This document shows positions 18,461 to 27,569 of a stretch of DNA of 64,000 nt, in pieces (position 1 is the first letter of the stretch; each line of letters starts with the position of its first letter). Source of the DNA: Stenotrophomonas maltophilia (GTDB lineage: Bacteria; Pseudomonadota; Gammaproteobacteria; Xanthomonadales; Xanthomonadaceae); the NCBI GenBank assembly GCA_002387845.1, contig DGLB01000041.1, positions 7,825 through 71,824 on the forward strand. The letters are read 5' to 3'. The position numbers and the translations under genes are program-made. The notes beneath the pieces were generated by a model that did not search any database, had not been told where the DNA came from, and saw only the letters and a program-made list of their open reading frames with translations.

Positions 18461-18712
18461 CCGTGCACCCACGTTCTGTTGCCACACCCCACGTCGTGCG
18501 GGGGCGGCAAGTATGCCTGTGCCCTGAGGGCGATCAACGGGTTACGCCCTCACCAAGAGCGCCCCACAGGTGTTATCGGCCACGCTGCGAACTTCTTTAG
18601 GCCCTTCGTGCGGCCACCAGTAGAAGTACTGGCCGCGTGCCGGTGCTTTCGCCGATGCCCCGCCACCGGGGCGGTGGGAAGCTCAGCGCCTCATCCCCCA
18701 CTGGCCCTGCTG

Positions 18713-21034
18713 ATGAATACCCGCCACGACACCAGCTCCGGCACCCCGGACATCCTGCCGCGCCCGGATTTCCACTTCCACGGCCAGGTCGGACGCACCT
18801 ACCAGGATTCGGACCCGGCGCAGTTTCCGCAGCCGGTCCAGGCTCCCAAGGGTGCCCCCAACATCGTGCTGATCCTGCTGGACGATGTGGGCTTCGGGCA
18901 GTTCAGTACCTTTGGCGGTGGCGTGCCCTCGCCCACCATGGACCGGCTGGCGGCCGAGGGACTGCGTTACAACCACTTCCACACCACCGCGCTGTGCAGC
19001 CCGACACGGGCAGCACTCATCACCGGCCGCAATCATCACTCGGCTTCGTTCGCCGGGATCACCGAGCTGGCCACCGGCTATGACGGCTACTGCTGCGTGC
19101 TGCCGCGCAGCTGCGGCACCATCGGCGAGGTGCTGCGCCAGAACGGCTACATGACCGCGTGGATCGGCAAGAACCACAACACGCCCACCTGGGAGTTGAG
19201 TGCGGCCGGTCCGTTCGATCGCTGGGCAAATGGATTGGGCTTTGACTACTTCTACGGCTTCAATGCCGGCGACATGAACCACTGGAACCCGCTGCTGTTC
19301 GAGAACCGTGATCTGGTGCCGGCCTCGGATGACCCGGACTACCACCTCACCGAGGACCTGGCCGACAAGGCGATTGCCTGGGTACGCCGGGCCAAGAGCA
19401 TCGCGCCGGACCGGCCCTACTTCCTGTATGTGGCTCCCGGCGCCACGCATGCACCGCACCAGGCACCGCAGGCGTGGATCGACAGGTTCAAAGGCCAGTT
19501 CGACATGGGCTGGGACGCTTACCGCGAACAAACCCTGGAACGCCAGAAGAAACTGGGCGTGGTGCCGGCCGACACCGACTTGACCGAGCGTTCGCCCGGG
19601 CTGCCGGCGTGGGAAGGGCTGGAGCCGGACCAGAAGGCCGTGTATGCCCGCATGATGGAAGTGTTCGCCGGGTACGGCGCGCAGGTGGATGCTGCGATGG
19701 GTCGGGTGATCGATGCGGTGAAGGCGCTGCCCGACGCCGACAACACGATCATTCTCTACATTGCCGGCGACAACGGCTCCAGTGCAGAGGGCGGGCTGGA
19801 AGGCTCGCTCAATGAGAACCTGTTCTTCAACGGCTTCTCCGAAAAGTGGCAGGACAACTTCGTGGTCATGCACGAACTGGGCGGGCCGAAGCACTTCAAC
19901 CACTTCCCGTCGTCCTGGGCGCACGCGATGAACACGCCGTTCCAGTGGACCAAGCAGGTGGCCAGTCATTTCGGCGGCACCCGCAATCCGCTGATCATCA
20001 GCTGGCCCGAACGCATCAAGGACAAAGGCGCACTGCGCGAGCAGTTCCTGCATGTGATCGATATCGTGCCCACGCTGTACGAGGTGTGCGGGGTGACCGC
20101 ACCGCGCGAGTTGAACGGTATTCCGCAGAAGGATATTGAAGGCATCAGCTTCGCGTTCAGCTTCGAACAGGGCGACGCACCCAGCAAACGGCGTACGCAG
20201 TACTTCGAACTGGGCGTCAACCGCGGGCTGTACCACGACGGCTGGATGGCCTCGGCCCCCAGCTTCGCGCCGTGGATTCCCAACCGCTCTGAAGACTGGA
20301 CGCCGGACCAGCAGGTGTGGGAACTGTACAAGCTGGATGGCGACTTTTCGCAGGCGCATGACCTGGCTGCACAGCACCCGGACAAACTACGCGAGCTGCA
20401 GGACCTGTGGTGGGTGGAAGCGGCCAAGTACAGCGTGCTGCCGCTGGACTGGCGCGCGGTGATCCGCATGAACGCCGAAGCGATGGGCCGGCCCAGCCTG
20501 GTGGGCAAGCGTACCCAGGTGACCTATTACCCCGGCATGGTGGCGCTGCCCGATGCGGCCTGCCTGCCGATGCTCAACAAGTCGTGGAAGATCATCGCGC
20601 AGGTAGAGGTGCCGGCCAATGCCGAAGGCATGATCATCACCCAGGGCGGTTCGGAAGGGGGCTACGGGTTGTACATGAAGGAAGGCAAGCCGGCCTTCGT
20701 CTACAACTTCCTCGGCCAGGAGCGCCCCGTTTTCACTGCGGAGAAAGCACTGCCGCCGGGCAAGGCGCACATCGAGGCGCGCTTCGACTACGACGGCGGC
20801 GGCATGGGCAAGGGAGGCACGCTCACGCTTGCCGTGGACGGCCAGACCGTAGCCAGCGGCCGCCTGGAGCGCACCATTCCGATCCAGTTCTCCATTGGCG
20901 AAGGCCTGGATGTCGGGCTGGACACCGGGTCGGCAGTGGACTGGAGCTACACGCTGCCATTCCGCTTCACCGGCACCATCGACCACGTGGATGTGGAGAT
21001 CTACCCGGAGAAGACGGCCGCCACCTCAGGGTGA
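18713..21034 (+). CDS. Arylsulfatase (type I sulfatase)
   Basis: 773 aa from ATG 18713; the frame stays open for 134 codons upstream but that part is not protein-like and there is no strong binding site. It hydrolyses sulfate esters using a formylglycine made from Cys95 in CSPTRAALITGR, the sulfatase signature. The metal-binding LDDVG (about 56-60) and DNGSS further on are also present. No signal peptide is visible at this start, so the product may be cytoplasmic or the start is further up. Residues about 550-770 form a C-terminal beta-rich module with LDxGxxxDW-type lectin-like strands, common in long bacterial arylsulfatases. Convergent with the next gene, overlapping by 9 bases. Confidence 0.9.
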   Translation: MNTRHDTSSGTPDILPRPDFHFHGQVGRTYQDSDPAQFPQPVQAPKGAPNIVLILLDDVGFGQFSTFGGGVPSPTMDRLAAEGLRYNHFHTTALCSPTRAALITGRNHHSASFAGITELATGYDGYCCVLPRSCGTIGEVLRQNGYMTAWIGKNHNTPTWELSAAGPFDRWANGLGFDYFYGFNAGDMNHWNPLLFENRDLVPASDDPDYHLTEDLADKAIAWVRRAKSIAPDRPYFLYVAPGATHAPHQAPQAWIDRFKGQFDMGWDAYREQTLERQKKLGVVPADTDLTERSPGLPAWEGLEPDQKAVYARMMEVFAGYGAQVDAAMGRVIDAVKALPDADNTIILYIAGDNGSSAEGGLEGSLNENLFFNGFSEKWQDNFVVMHELGGPKHFNHFPSSWAHAMNTPFQWTKQVASHFGGTRNPLIISWPERIKDKGALREQFLHVIDIVPTLYEVCGVTAPRELNGIPQKDIEGISFAFSFEQGDAPSKRRTQYFELGVNRGLYHDGWMASAPSFAPWIPNRSEDWTPDQQVWELYKLDGDFSQAHDLAAQHPDKLRELQDLWWVEAAKYSVLPLDWRAVIRMNAEAMGRPSLVGKRTQVTYYPGMVALPDAACLPMLNKSWKIIAQVEVPANAEGMIITQGGSEGGYGLYMKEGKPAFVYNFLGQERPVFTAEKALPPGKAHIEARFDYDGGGMGKGGTLTLAVDGQTVASGRLERTIPIQFSIGEGLDVGLDTGSAVDWSYTLPFRFTGTIDHVDVEIYPEKTAATSG

Positions 21035-22282
21035 CGGCGGCGCGTACTCAAAGCGCAGCTCACGCATGCCCTTGCCCACCGCAGGCGTCACCGGTTCGAT
21101 GCCGTCGCAGCCGTCGGCCAGCTTGCCGTCGATGCCCATCTGCGGCAGGCCGCAGCTGCCGTTGCTGACAATGCCCAGCTGCGGCAGGATCTCACGGGTG
21201 AAGGCTTCGCCGGCCTTGCGGATCTCGGCGCGACCGAGGGCGGCCGCCTCCGACATGTAGCGGACCTCAATACCGTGCAGGCGGTCGGCCAGCATCACGA
21301 ACGCGTAGGTGTGGGGCATGCCGTCGCGTTCGAAGCTGAAATCCACCTGATACGCCGTGACCGCACTGGGCCTTGGCTGGTGATGCGGAGAGGTTTTTCC
21401 AGGAGCCTTCACCGGGATGCTGAAGGTGGAGATCGCCGACATCGGCGGCTCGGTCAACTTGCCATCCCACACGCGCAGCAACGCGTCACGCTCCTGCTCG
21501 GCCCGTGCCGCCACGTCCTGCTGGGACACAATGCCCACCGGGAAGAGGTATACGTCGATCCAGCCCGTGTTGTCATTCGGACGCTGATAGCGCAGCGACG
21601 CGCCGTAGGGGGCTTCGTCGAACCGGTTTTCGTAAACGAATTCCCAGTTGCCGATACGCTCCGGGAAAGTTACCGAGGTCTCGCGCAGGAAACCGCCCAG
21701 GAACGGCACCTCGTCCGGCGTCTCGTTCACACGGGTGAGCCGCGCGGCCAGACAATCGGTCACCACCGGCGTGAGGTGCCGGTCCAGACGGCCGGCCTTC
21801 TGTTCGGCAATCAGCGCATCCATCTGCGCGATGCGCAGTTCCGGGTGCTTCGCCAGCATCACGCGGTAGACCTTGATCGCGCTTTCCGCAGCGGCGACCT
21901 GTCGGGCCAGCTCGGGGGTGTCCGTGCCATGTTCGATCTGGAACGCGATGTTCCCGAACAGCATCTGCTGGGTCAGCTCGGTGGTGATCGGACTGCGATC
22001 CTTGTGCCCCTGCTCGGGCAGATCCATCACGTCACACAGGTTGACCTCGAACTCGCCGTTGTTCATCGCCCAATCGAGCAGCGCCTTCCGCACTTCCGGC
22101 GCGTCGGCTGCGTCTGGAGATTCCTCCAGCGCGCGGGTGTAGCGCAGGACCTTGGCGTGCGTGGATTCCTCGGCGTCGGCGGGCGCTGCCGGCTCTTCCG
22201 CCAGCAGCGGCCAGGCCAGGCCCAGGCAGAGCGGAAGCGCCAATGCGAGCGCAGTGCGGCGAAGCGCAGTGATGGATGCCAT
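21026..22282 (-). CDS. Secreted protein of unknown function, paralogue A
   Basis: 418 aa with a clear signal peptide (ALALALPLCLGLAWPLLA). It is a paralogue of the protein at 25980-27248: both share YTRALE, DxxDLP, PFLGGFLRE, the strand GWxDVYxxPxGxxxQQD, and the end RELRFEY. There are conserved paired Cys (SCGLP ... DGCDG), suggesting periplasmic disulphides. Function unknown. The pattern of duplicated gene plus BNR gene on the same strand suggests a duplicated unit. The 3' end overlaps the arylsulfatase stop region. Confidence 0.85.
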   Translation of the reverse strand: MASITALRRTALALALPLCLGLAWPLLAEEPAAPADAEESTHAKVLRYTRALEESPDAADAPEVRKALLDWAMNNGEFEVNLCDVMDLPEQGHKDRSPITTELTQQMLFGNIAFQIEHGTDTPELARQVAAAESAIKVYRVMLAKHPELRIAQMDALIAEQKAGRLDRHLTPVVTDCLAARLTRVNETPDEVPFLGGFLRETSVTFPERIGNWEFVYENRFDEAPYGASLRYQRPNDNTGWIDVYLFPVGIVSQQDVAARAEQERDALLRVWDGKLTEPPMSAISTFSIPVKAPGKTSPHHQPRPSAVTAYQVDFSFERDGMPHTYAFVMLADRLHGIEVRYMSEAAALGRAEIRKAGEAFTREILPQLGIVSNGSCGLPQMGIDGKLADGCDGIEPVTPAVGKGMRELRFEYAPPSP

Positions 22283-22675
22283 CGTCCTTGATTCCTGTGT
22301 TGTCGGTTTCGGTCCGACTTGGAGGATAGCAAGGGTTGCGTGACGTGGTGGCGACGGGGATCACAGCAGGCAATAGCAGGAGTGCCAGAGCACGGCGGAT
22401 CGACTCGCACACTTCATCGAATCGGGCGTGGAGAGTCCATTCTTTGTCGTGAATGACCTAATCAAGCAGTACAGCTATTGTTTTCCGGCCGAAATCAACG
22501 ACCATTGTTCCGAACACCGACGGAACAGACTCCATCTGGAACGTTACTGCGATGCCGCAACGCCAGCTCAGCGGCGCGTTGCCACACGGATGCTGAGAGG
22601 TCCGGTGCTCTCCATTACCAGTCACCTTGCCGCGTCAACGGCAACGTCCATTGAGAAGCAGTCACAGAGGCACCC
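22283..22675. other. Intergenic, nothing recognised
   Basis: A plus-strand frame of 83 codons (22428-22679) shows no family resemblance and no ribosome binding site. The stretch is AT-richer than the core and may be decayed. Confidence 0.4.
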
Positions 22676-23002
22676 ATGATTCCCGAACAGTTCCGAGAAT
22701 TCATGCAAGAGCTGAAGCATGCGACCGAAAACGGCGAGGCGCGATGGGAAACATCGCTGATAAACGGCTACACCTGCGAGAAGGACGAGTTCAGCTTCGG
22801 CATCTGGCATCAACGGCATGAGCACAACGGCATGGACGTCATCGGATTCACAGTGTCCGCCCCTTCAGGTCGCACTCGCTTCCTGGTTGAAGGAAACGAG
22901 GCCGATTTCGCCAGCATGAGCGACATCTATGCGGCGGCCTCCGCCGCAGCCAACCGTTTTCCAGAAAGGCTCAAGGGGCTGTTCCAGGCGCATGGAAATT
23001 GA
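22676..23002 (+). CDS. Small protein of unknown function
   Basis: 108 aa. AGAGG lies 6 bases before the ATG. The protein has an N-terminal amphipathic helix (EQFREFMQELKHATENGEAR) and then a beta-rich part (FSFGIWHQRHEHNGMDVIGF) closed by a helix (IYAAASAAANRFPERLKGLF). No signal or membrane segment. The pattern is like small immunity-type or SMI1-fold-associated proteins but no family is recognised. A single gene between two minus-strand secreted-protein genes, converging on the BNR gene. Confidence 0.6.
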   Translation: MIPEQFREFMQELKHATENGEARWETSLINGYTCEKDEFSFGIWHQRHEHNGMDVIGFTVSAPSGRTRFLVEGNEADFASMSDIYAAASAAANRFPERLKGLFQAHGN

Positions 23003-23027
23003 TTGAAGGCAGGCAATACGCCGCGGC

Positions 23028-24638
23028 CTACTGTGCGGAGAACTCCACGTTCCACTTGCCGTCGCGCAGCGCTAGAATGCTGGAATCCCGCGTCATGCAG
23101 AACACGGGCACCTGGGTGCTCACGCGCATGGGCTGGCAGTTGAATGGCGCATCCCCCACGTGGTCCCAGTCGTTCTTTCTGGACGAGAAGCTGTACAACT
23201 CCCAGACACCACTGAACGCATTCGCGTTCCAGCGGAAGGCCCAGCCAGAGGTCGCGGTATCCATCTGCACATCCCCGATGACGTAGGGCGGGCGGCCGAT
23301 CTGCTGCCAGGTGTCGCCCTTGTCGGTGGAGTAATACACCTTGGAGAATGCGCCCTGCCCCCACAGTGCAGACACCACGCCCGTGCTGGGATTGACTCGC
23401 AGCGAGGAAGTGCGCGCGCGGGGCGGAATGGCCTTCCACTGCCCGGACGCCAGGTCCAGGCGCTGGGGCGTATTGCCGGCCAGCACGTAGTACTGGCCAT
23501 TGACCAGCTGCCCCTGCGGTCCGGCCCACGCCCACATGTCATTGATGTCCATGGCGAACTCGCGTGCGAGCTTCAGATCACCCAGATCATCTGCGCGTGC
23601 CAGAAGGACGCGCAGGCGCACGGTTCGGGGCACAAACGGCATGTTGAGGATGGGATTGGGAACCCGGATGGCGCCTTCCTTGAAAGGATCGGTGTTTTCG
23701 ACCGTGGTCACCAGCCAGTAGCCGTCCGCGTGGTCGATATCCATCACCGACTGCTTGCTGCCCAGTGCCGCCAGCTCGTTCCAGGTGGCTCCGCCGTCCC
23801 GGCTTTCGCGGATATGCCCGTCGTCACTGCCCGCCAGCAGGCGGCCGTCGTGCGCTTCCACCGAGGTGATCTGGCGCAAGGTATCCATCCCCATGTTGCT
23901 CCAGTGACCGTCGGGGGTGCGCTTGCGCAGTTGCCCGAAGTCGGCGGGGAAATACAGGGTGCCGTCGGGTAACACGGCGGGCTCGTCCTGAGACGGGAGC
24001 GTGACTGTGCGAGCCAAGCGCACGAACGCCTCCGGGTCCTCGGCGGACAGCAGCGCATTGATGGTGGAGGGTTTATTGACCTTGCGATCGTGGGCGATCA
24101 GCAGGTCGCCGACGAGGCCCAGTCCGGAGCCGACGTAGGCCCTTTCCATCGGGGAAGACATCGCCACGTCCACCGGAATGGGCGCGGGGTCCACCAGCTG
24201 CGACGCGAAGTTGCGGGATGCGGCGGCCACCGCGTCCTGCCGGCTGGCGTGCGCGATGGGCAGCATCACCGTCTTGTAGCCGCCGACATCGACAGACACA
24301 TAGTCGCCCAGGTCCGTCACCCGCCCTGGCTTGATTTCGAAGGTGGGGCCGTCCTTCCACTCCAACGCGCCCCAGCCGGTGATGCGGTAGCTGCCTGCGG
24401 GCAGCCAGTCGCCAATGGCCTGCATCTTGGCCACGGCGGGGACGTCCGCCGCCATGATGATGCGGATCTCGCGCTTGCTGCCAACCGGGGTGACCACCAG
24501 CATGTCCTGTCCACCCTTGGAGAAGGACATGTAAGCGTAGCCATGCGTGGCCACGAGCTTGGCGGGGTCTTTAGACGCACCGGACGCGATACAGGGCACT
24601 GCGAACAACACCACCACCGCGAACATCCAGCTGCGCAT
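23028..24638 (-). CDS. Secreted BNR/Asp-box repeat protein (beta-propeller)
   Basis: 536 aa from ATG 24638, which begins a signal peptide (MRSWMFAVVVLFAVPCIASG). Asp-box motifs SRDGGATWNEL and STDKGDTWQQI (S-x-D-x-G-x-T-W) are visible, as in sialidase-like or photosystem-stability-factor-like propellers. There is no sign of sialidase catalytic residues, so binding or structural work is more likely than hydrolysis. Residues about 150-190 (GLVGDLLIAHDRKVNKPSTI) reappear in a fragment at 25822-25966. It lies on the same strand as paralogue A. Confidence 0.85.
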   Translation of the reverse strand: MRSWMFAVVVLFAVPCIASGASKDPAKLVATHGYAYMSFSKGGQDMLVVTPVGSKREIRIIMAADVPAVAKMQAIGDWLPAGSYRITGWGALEWKDGPTFEIKPGRVTDLGDYVSVDVGGYKTVMLPIAHASRQDAVAAASRNFASQLVDPAPIPVDVAMSSPMERAYVGSGLGLVGDLLIAHDRKVNKPSTINALLSAEDPEAFVRLARTVTLPSQDEPAVLPDGTLYFPADFGQLRKRTPDGHWSNMGMDTLRQITSVEAHDGRLLAGSDDGHIRESRDGGATWNELAALGSKQSVMDIDHADGYWLVTTVENTDPFKEGAIRVPNPILNMPFVPRTVRLRVLLARADDLGDLKLAREFAMDINDMWAWAGPQGQLVNGQYYVLAGNTPQRLDLASGQWKAIPPRARTSSLRVNPSTGVVSALWGQGAFSKVYYSTDKGDTWQQIGRPPYVIGDVQMDTATSGWAFRWNANAFSGVWELYSFSSRKNDWDHVGDAPFNCQPMRVSTQVPVFCMTRDSSILALRDGKWNVEFSAQ

Positions 24639-24781
24639 GCGACTTTCTCCTGAAGTCCGGTCACACCGACCGGCAGGTGAGAACAACCGTTGGATTGGCC
24701 TGAATCAACTGACCTCGCGCCGCTCCCCAGCGGTCCGCGCTGTCGGCGATATTACTGACTGGCCGGGGCGGCGTGAAGAAG

Positions 24782-24820
24782 GCGGACGTAGGGACGGGCA
24801 CTGAAAACAGCAGTCTTCAT
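24782..24820 (-). pseudogene. Fragment of a second ldhA copy (first 13 codons)
   Basis: ATG at 24820 begins MKTAVFSARPYVR, against MKTAVFSARPYDR in ldhA, then similarity is lost and a stop follows soon. The bases just upstream (AAGGCAACCCC) also resemble the ldhA leader (GAGGCCACACC). It is a broken duplicate. Confidence 0.7.
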
Positions 24821-24882
24821 GGGGTTGCCTTGGCCAGACGTGATCCCGGTAAACCGGAATGCCACCCCGGAGAATATCCAGC

Positions 24883-25278
24883 ATGCGCGCCTTGTCACGC
24901 GCCCGACTACTGACCCTCGCAACCACCGTGCTGATCGTGGTGATGGCATGCAACCCGCAGCTGTTACCCCTGGTGCCAGTGCTGGATGCCGTGGGCGCGG
25001 ATGTGCTGGTGCTATTACTGGGCGTGCAGCTTGTTGCTCTGGCACCGTGGCTGCGCGCACAAGTAGCCGCTCAGCTTAGACTGGCGCGTTCGGTACCCGG
25101 AAACGCGCCCGATGGGCGCACTACTCCAACGGAACGTTTGGCATTTCTTTCAACCACACGTAGTTGCTCCGCGCACCATCGGAGTCAACGTACCCGATAC
25201 TCAAGGCATATGTCTTTCCAGCTTCGACAGTCGCCTCGAAATCGAACTTCATGCTCATGGCCAAGAGAGACTTTTTGA
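24883..25278 (+). CDS. Possible small membrane protein
   Basis: ATG at 24883 gives MRALSRARLLTLATTVLIVV, one hydrophobic helix, then a second (ADVLVLLLGVQLVALAPWLR). After about residue 70 the frame loses protein character (RTTPTERLAFLSTTRSCSAH) and runs antisense into the convergent gene at 25121, so the true 3' end may have been lost by a frameshift. Kept as a tentative, perhaps degraded, inner-membrane protein. Confidence 0.4.
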   Translation: MRALSRARLLTLATTVLIVVMACNPQLLPLVPVLDAVGADVLVLLLGVQLVALAPWLRAQVAAQLRLARSVPGNAPDGRTTPTERLAFLSTTRSCSAHHRSQRTRYSRHMSFQLRQSPRNRTSCSWPRETF

Positions 25279-25618
25279 GCAGTAATGGATGTGCAACACC
25301 GGAGTCCAGGGGCACCGGATTGGATACATGACCCTTGGGAAAAGGAGCCATGTGCATGTTGGCGGAGAAGAAGCGATGTTTCCCTGGAAGAATCTGCACA
25401 GGCCGCTGGAACATGCATCCCGTCAGGCAGGAAAACCCCGCCTTACGGCCATCGATGACAAGCACCATCGCAATGTCGCTCGGATGGAGAAGCGAAGCGA
25501 CCTGCTCCCTTGGCAGTTCAGGGCCATCGTAAAGCCGGATGACATTGGGCCGCTCTGCGAAAGCAGACATAGGCAGCATGGATAAAGCCACCGCCAGCAG
25601 CAGTTTCGTATAGGACAT
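25121..25618 (-). CDS. Secreted protein of unknown function
   Basis: 165 aa with a signal peptide (MSYTKLLLAVALSMLPMSAFA). The mature part contains VIRLYDGPELPREQVASLL, followed by CLTGCMFQRPVQILPGKHRF, which resembles the PEGA-like or DUF-type small periplasmic proteins that present a short beta sandwich (V..LPGxHxF). Two Cys (CLTGC) could be linked. Function not assigned. It is flanked by duplicated fragments on both sides. Confidence 0.7.
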   Translation of the reverse strand: MSYTKLLLAVALSMLPMSAFAERPNVIRLYDGPELPREQVASLLHPSDIAMVLVIDGRKAGFSCLTGCMFQRPVQILPGKHRFFSANMHMAPFPKGHVSNPVPLDSGVAHPLLLKKSLLAMSMKFDFEATVEAGKTYALSIGYVDSDGARSNYVWLKEMPNVPLE

Positions 25619-25821
25619 GACGTCTCAGACCAGAGCACCCAACGACCGGACGGTCGCTCCTTATGGAACGACGCCTCCCTCTCCCGCACAGCCCGCCATA
25701 CGGCGCGCTTCCCCGTGCAGATCGCGATCTTATGACAGCCCTATGTAGTAGGCAAGCCGGTACGAATCGACACCGCAAGGTCGGTGGGGATCTCGTTCGA
25801 TAGACCCGCTTACGCTTGAGT

Positions 25822-25966
25822 AGTCCAAAACGGGCTCAGGGTTCTCTGCGGCCAGCAAGACATAGATGGTGGAGGGCTTGTTGACCTTTCGATCCTGGGC
25901 GATCAGCAGGTCGCCGACCAGCCCAGCCCGGAGCTGACGCAGGTTCTTTCCATCGCCGGCGTCGAC
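25822..25966 (-). pseudogene. Fragment of a second BNR-protein gene
   Basis: About 45 codons on the minus strand read VVDAGDGKNLRQLRAGLVGD then LLIAQDRKVNKPSTIYVLLA and AENPEPV, matching residues about 140-190 of the BNR protein at 23028-24638 (GLVGDLLIAHDRKVNKPSTI, NALLSAEDPEAFV). No start, no remaining propeller. It sits 13 bases past the stop of paralogue B, so it marks a once-complete neighbour. Confidence 0.75.
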
Positions 25967-25979
25967 GACACTCTGTGGA

Positions 25980-27248
25980 TCAGCGAATGACCGGGTACTC
26001 AAAACGCAGTTCGCGACGGCCATCCAGTACTGCCGGCTGGATGGGGTCTTCGCCCACGCAGCCATCGGCCATCTGCCCATTGATCGCCATGTCGGGCGAG
26101 CCGCACCGTCCGGTGCTGGTGATGTCCACCTGCGGCAGCAGGGTGCGAGCGAAGTGCTCGGCCTCCTGCCGCACTTGTTTGCGGCTTAGCGTGTCGGCGT
26201 CGGCGCTATAGCGCAGCTTGATGGCGTACAGGCGATCGACCATGAAGACCAGCACCGAGTGGTAGCGCCTGCCGTTGTCCCGGTGGGTGTAGGTGAAATC
26301 AGCGGTGTACGCGGTGATCGTTTCGGGACGCGACTGCCGCCCGGCGGGAACGGACATTGCGCCCTTCAGCGGCACGCTGAATGTATCCAGGGCGCTCAGC
26401 GGTTCGCCGGTGGATACATCCCTCCAGGCAGTCACCAGCTGCTCACGTTCCGCCTTGGCCAACGTATCCAGATCCTGCTGGTTGATCGCGCCGATCGGGT
26501 AGAAGTACACATCCATCCAGCCGCTGACATCACCTTCGCGCTGGAAACGGACCGAAACACCGGACTGGAGTTCATCATAGCGATGCTCGTTCTGCATGAC
26601 CCAACCGGTGGGCACCTTCAGCGGATAGACCACGTGGGATTCGCGAAGGAAGCCACCGAGGAACGGGGGCGACCCACCTTCGTCTCCCAGTGTGATTTTC
26701 TCTGTCAGGTTCTCTGCGCTGCACTCGCCCGCCAGCTTCTGCTCCACGTGTTCGCGGAGCTTGCCGCTGCGCTCGTGCTCGACGACAGGATCCAGTTCGG
26801 GCACTTTCCATTTCGGGTCATGCGCGAGGTAAGCCGCGTACACCTTCAAGGCGCTGCGTGCGCCTGCCAGCTGGCGCACCACCTCGTCGGCGTCCTGCGG
26901 GTGCTCGATCTGCCAGGCGACATTGCCGCCCATCATCTGCACCAGCAGCTCGCCGAACAGCGGCGCGTCATCCTTCTTGGGCAGGTCCAGGATGTCACAG
27001 ACCAGCACCGTGTAGTCCGGCGTTTCCAGTATCCAGCGCAGCAACCAGTTGCGCATTTCCGGCGCGTTGGCTGCAAGCGGCGCAGCTTCGAGTGCGCGGG
27101 TGTAGCGCACGGCCCGGGCGGCATCGGTTTCGGTCTGGGTCGATGCGGCGGAGGTATCGGGCGCGGCGGCCCGGAGCTCGGACGCGGTGAATGTGGCCAG
27201 CGGCAGGGCAATGCCCAGCGCCAGGCGGTGAAGCCATGCGTTTGCCAT
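25980..27248 (-). CDS. Secreted protein of unknown function, paralogue B
   Basis: 422 aa from ATG 27248 (MANAWLHRLALGIALPLATF, signal peptide); the frame extends 49 codons upstream through the terminator and tRNA region and is not real there. Paralogue of 21026-22282, sharing YTRALE, DILDLP, PFLGGFLRESHV, SGWMDVYFYPIGAINQQD, the RCGSP ... DGCVG cysteines and the end RELRFEY. Periplasmic, role unknown. The two copies are about 35-40 percent alike by eye, so the duplication is old. Confidence 0.85.
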   Translation of the reverse strand: MANAWLHRLALGIALPLATFTASELRAAAPDTSAASTQTETDAARAVRYTRALEAAPLAANAPEMRNWLLRWILETPDYTVLVCDILDLPKKDDAPLFGELLVQMMGGNVAWQIEHPQDADEVVRQLAGARSALKVYAAYLAHDPKWKVPELDPVVEHERSGKLREHVEQKLAGECSAENLTEKITLGDEGGSPPFLGGFLRESHVVYPLKVPTGWVMQNEHRYDELQSGVSVRFQREGDVSGWMDVYFYPIGAINQQDLDTLAKAEREQLVTAWRDVSTGEPLSALDTFSVPLKGAMSVPAGRQSRPETITAYTADFTYTHRDNGRRYHSVLVFMVDRLYAIKLRYSADADTLSRKQVRQEAEHFARTLLPQVDITSTGRCGSPDMAINGQMADGCVGEDPIQPAVLDGRRELRFEYPVIR

Positions 27249-27318
27249 CTTCCTTGAATCCCCTTCAGCCACCGGGGGTGGCCGCCGGGCCAAGCGTAGC
27301 AGGAGGCACCGCGCAAAC

Positions 27319-27348
27319 AAAAAGCCCCGACCAAGGCCAGGGCTTTTT
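27319..27348 (-). terminator. Terminator after tRNA-Thr
   Basis: AAAAAGCCC (27319-27327) pairs with GGGCTTTTT (27340-27348). On the minus strand it lies 9 bases past the tRNA 3' end and finishes in a T-run, so it should terminate the tRNA transcript; it can also act in the other direction. Confidence 0.8.
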
Positions 27349-27357
27349 GCTGAAACT

Positions 27358-27432
27358 GGTGCCGGAAACAGGAGTCGAACCTGCGACCTACGCATTACGA
27401 ATGCGCCGCTCTACCAACTGAGCTATTCCGGC
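27358..27432 (-). tRNA. tRNA-Thr (anticodon CGT)
   Basis: On the minus strand GCCGGAA ... TTCCGGC forms the acceptor stem, with CCA encoded. The D arm is GCTCAGTTGGTAGAGC, the anticodon arm GCGCA-TTCGTAA-TGCGT places CGT at positions 34-36, and the T arm carries GGTTCGACTCC. It decodes ACG. No integrated element is attached to it. Confidence 0.97.
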
Positions 27433-27569
27433 TTAGCAGGCAATTCTAAGGTGACCGCCCCTCAGGGTCAATCTGCCACGTCCACGTCGCAGTCTCCAGG
27501 CGCTGAACGGGCACCGGGCGTTGACGCAATCGACCGTAGAGTGGCGCAAAGCCTTGCTGGAACTGCCTG

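Noticed and set aside
18311..18712. Upstream extension of the arylsulfatase frame by 134 codons
   Set aside because: Lies opposite the CdiB stub and has no sulfatase-like sequence; the start at 18713 fits the family better.
22428..22679. An 83-codon plus-strand frame
   Set aside because: No binding site, no recognisable family, overlaps the start of the better-supported gene at 22676.
27249..27395. 49-codon N-terminal extension of paralogue B
   Set aside because: Would translate the tRNA-Thr and its terminator; a signal peptide begins at 27248.
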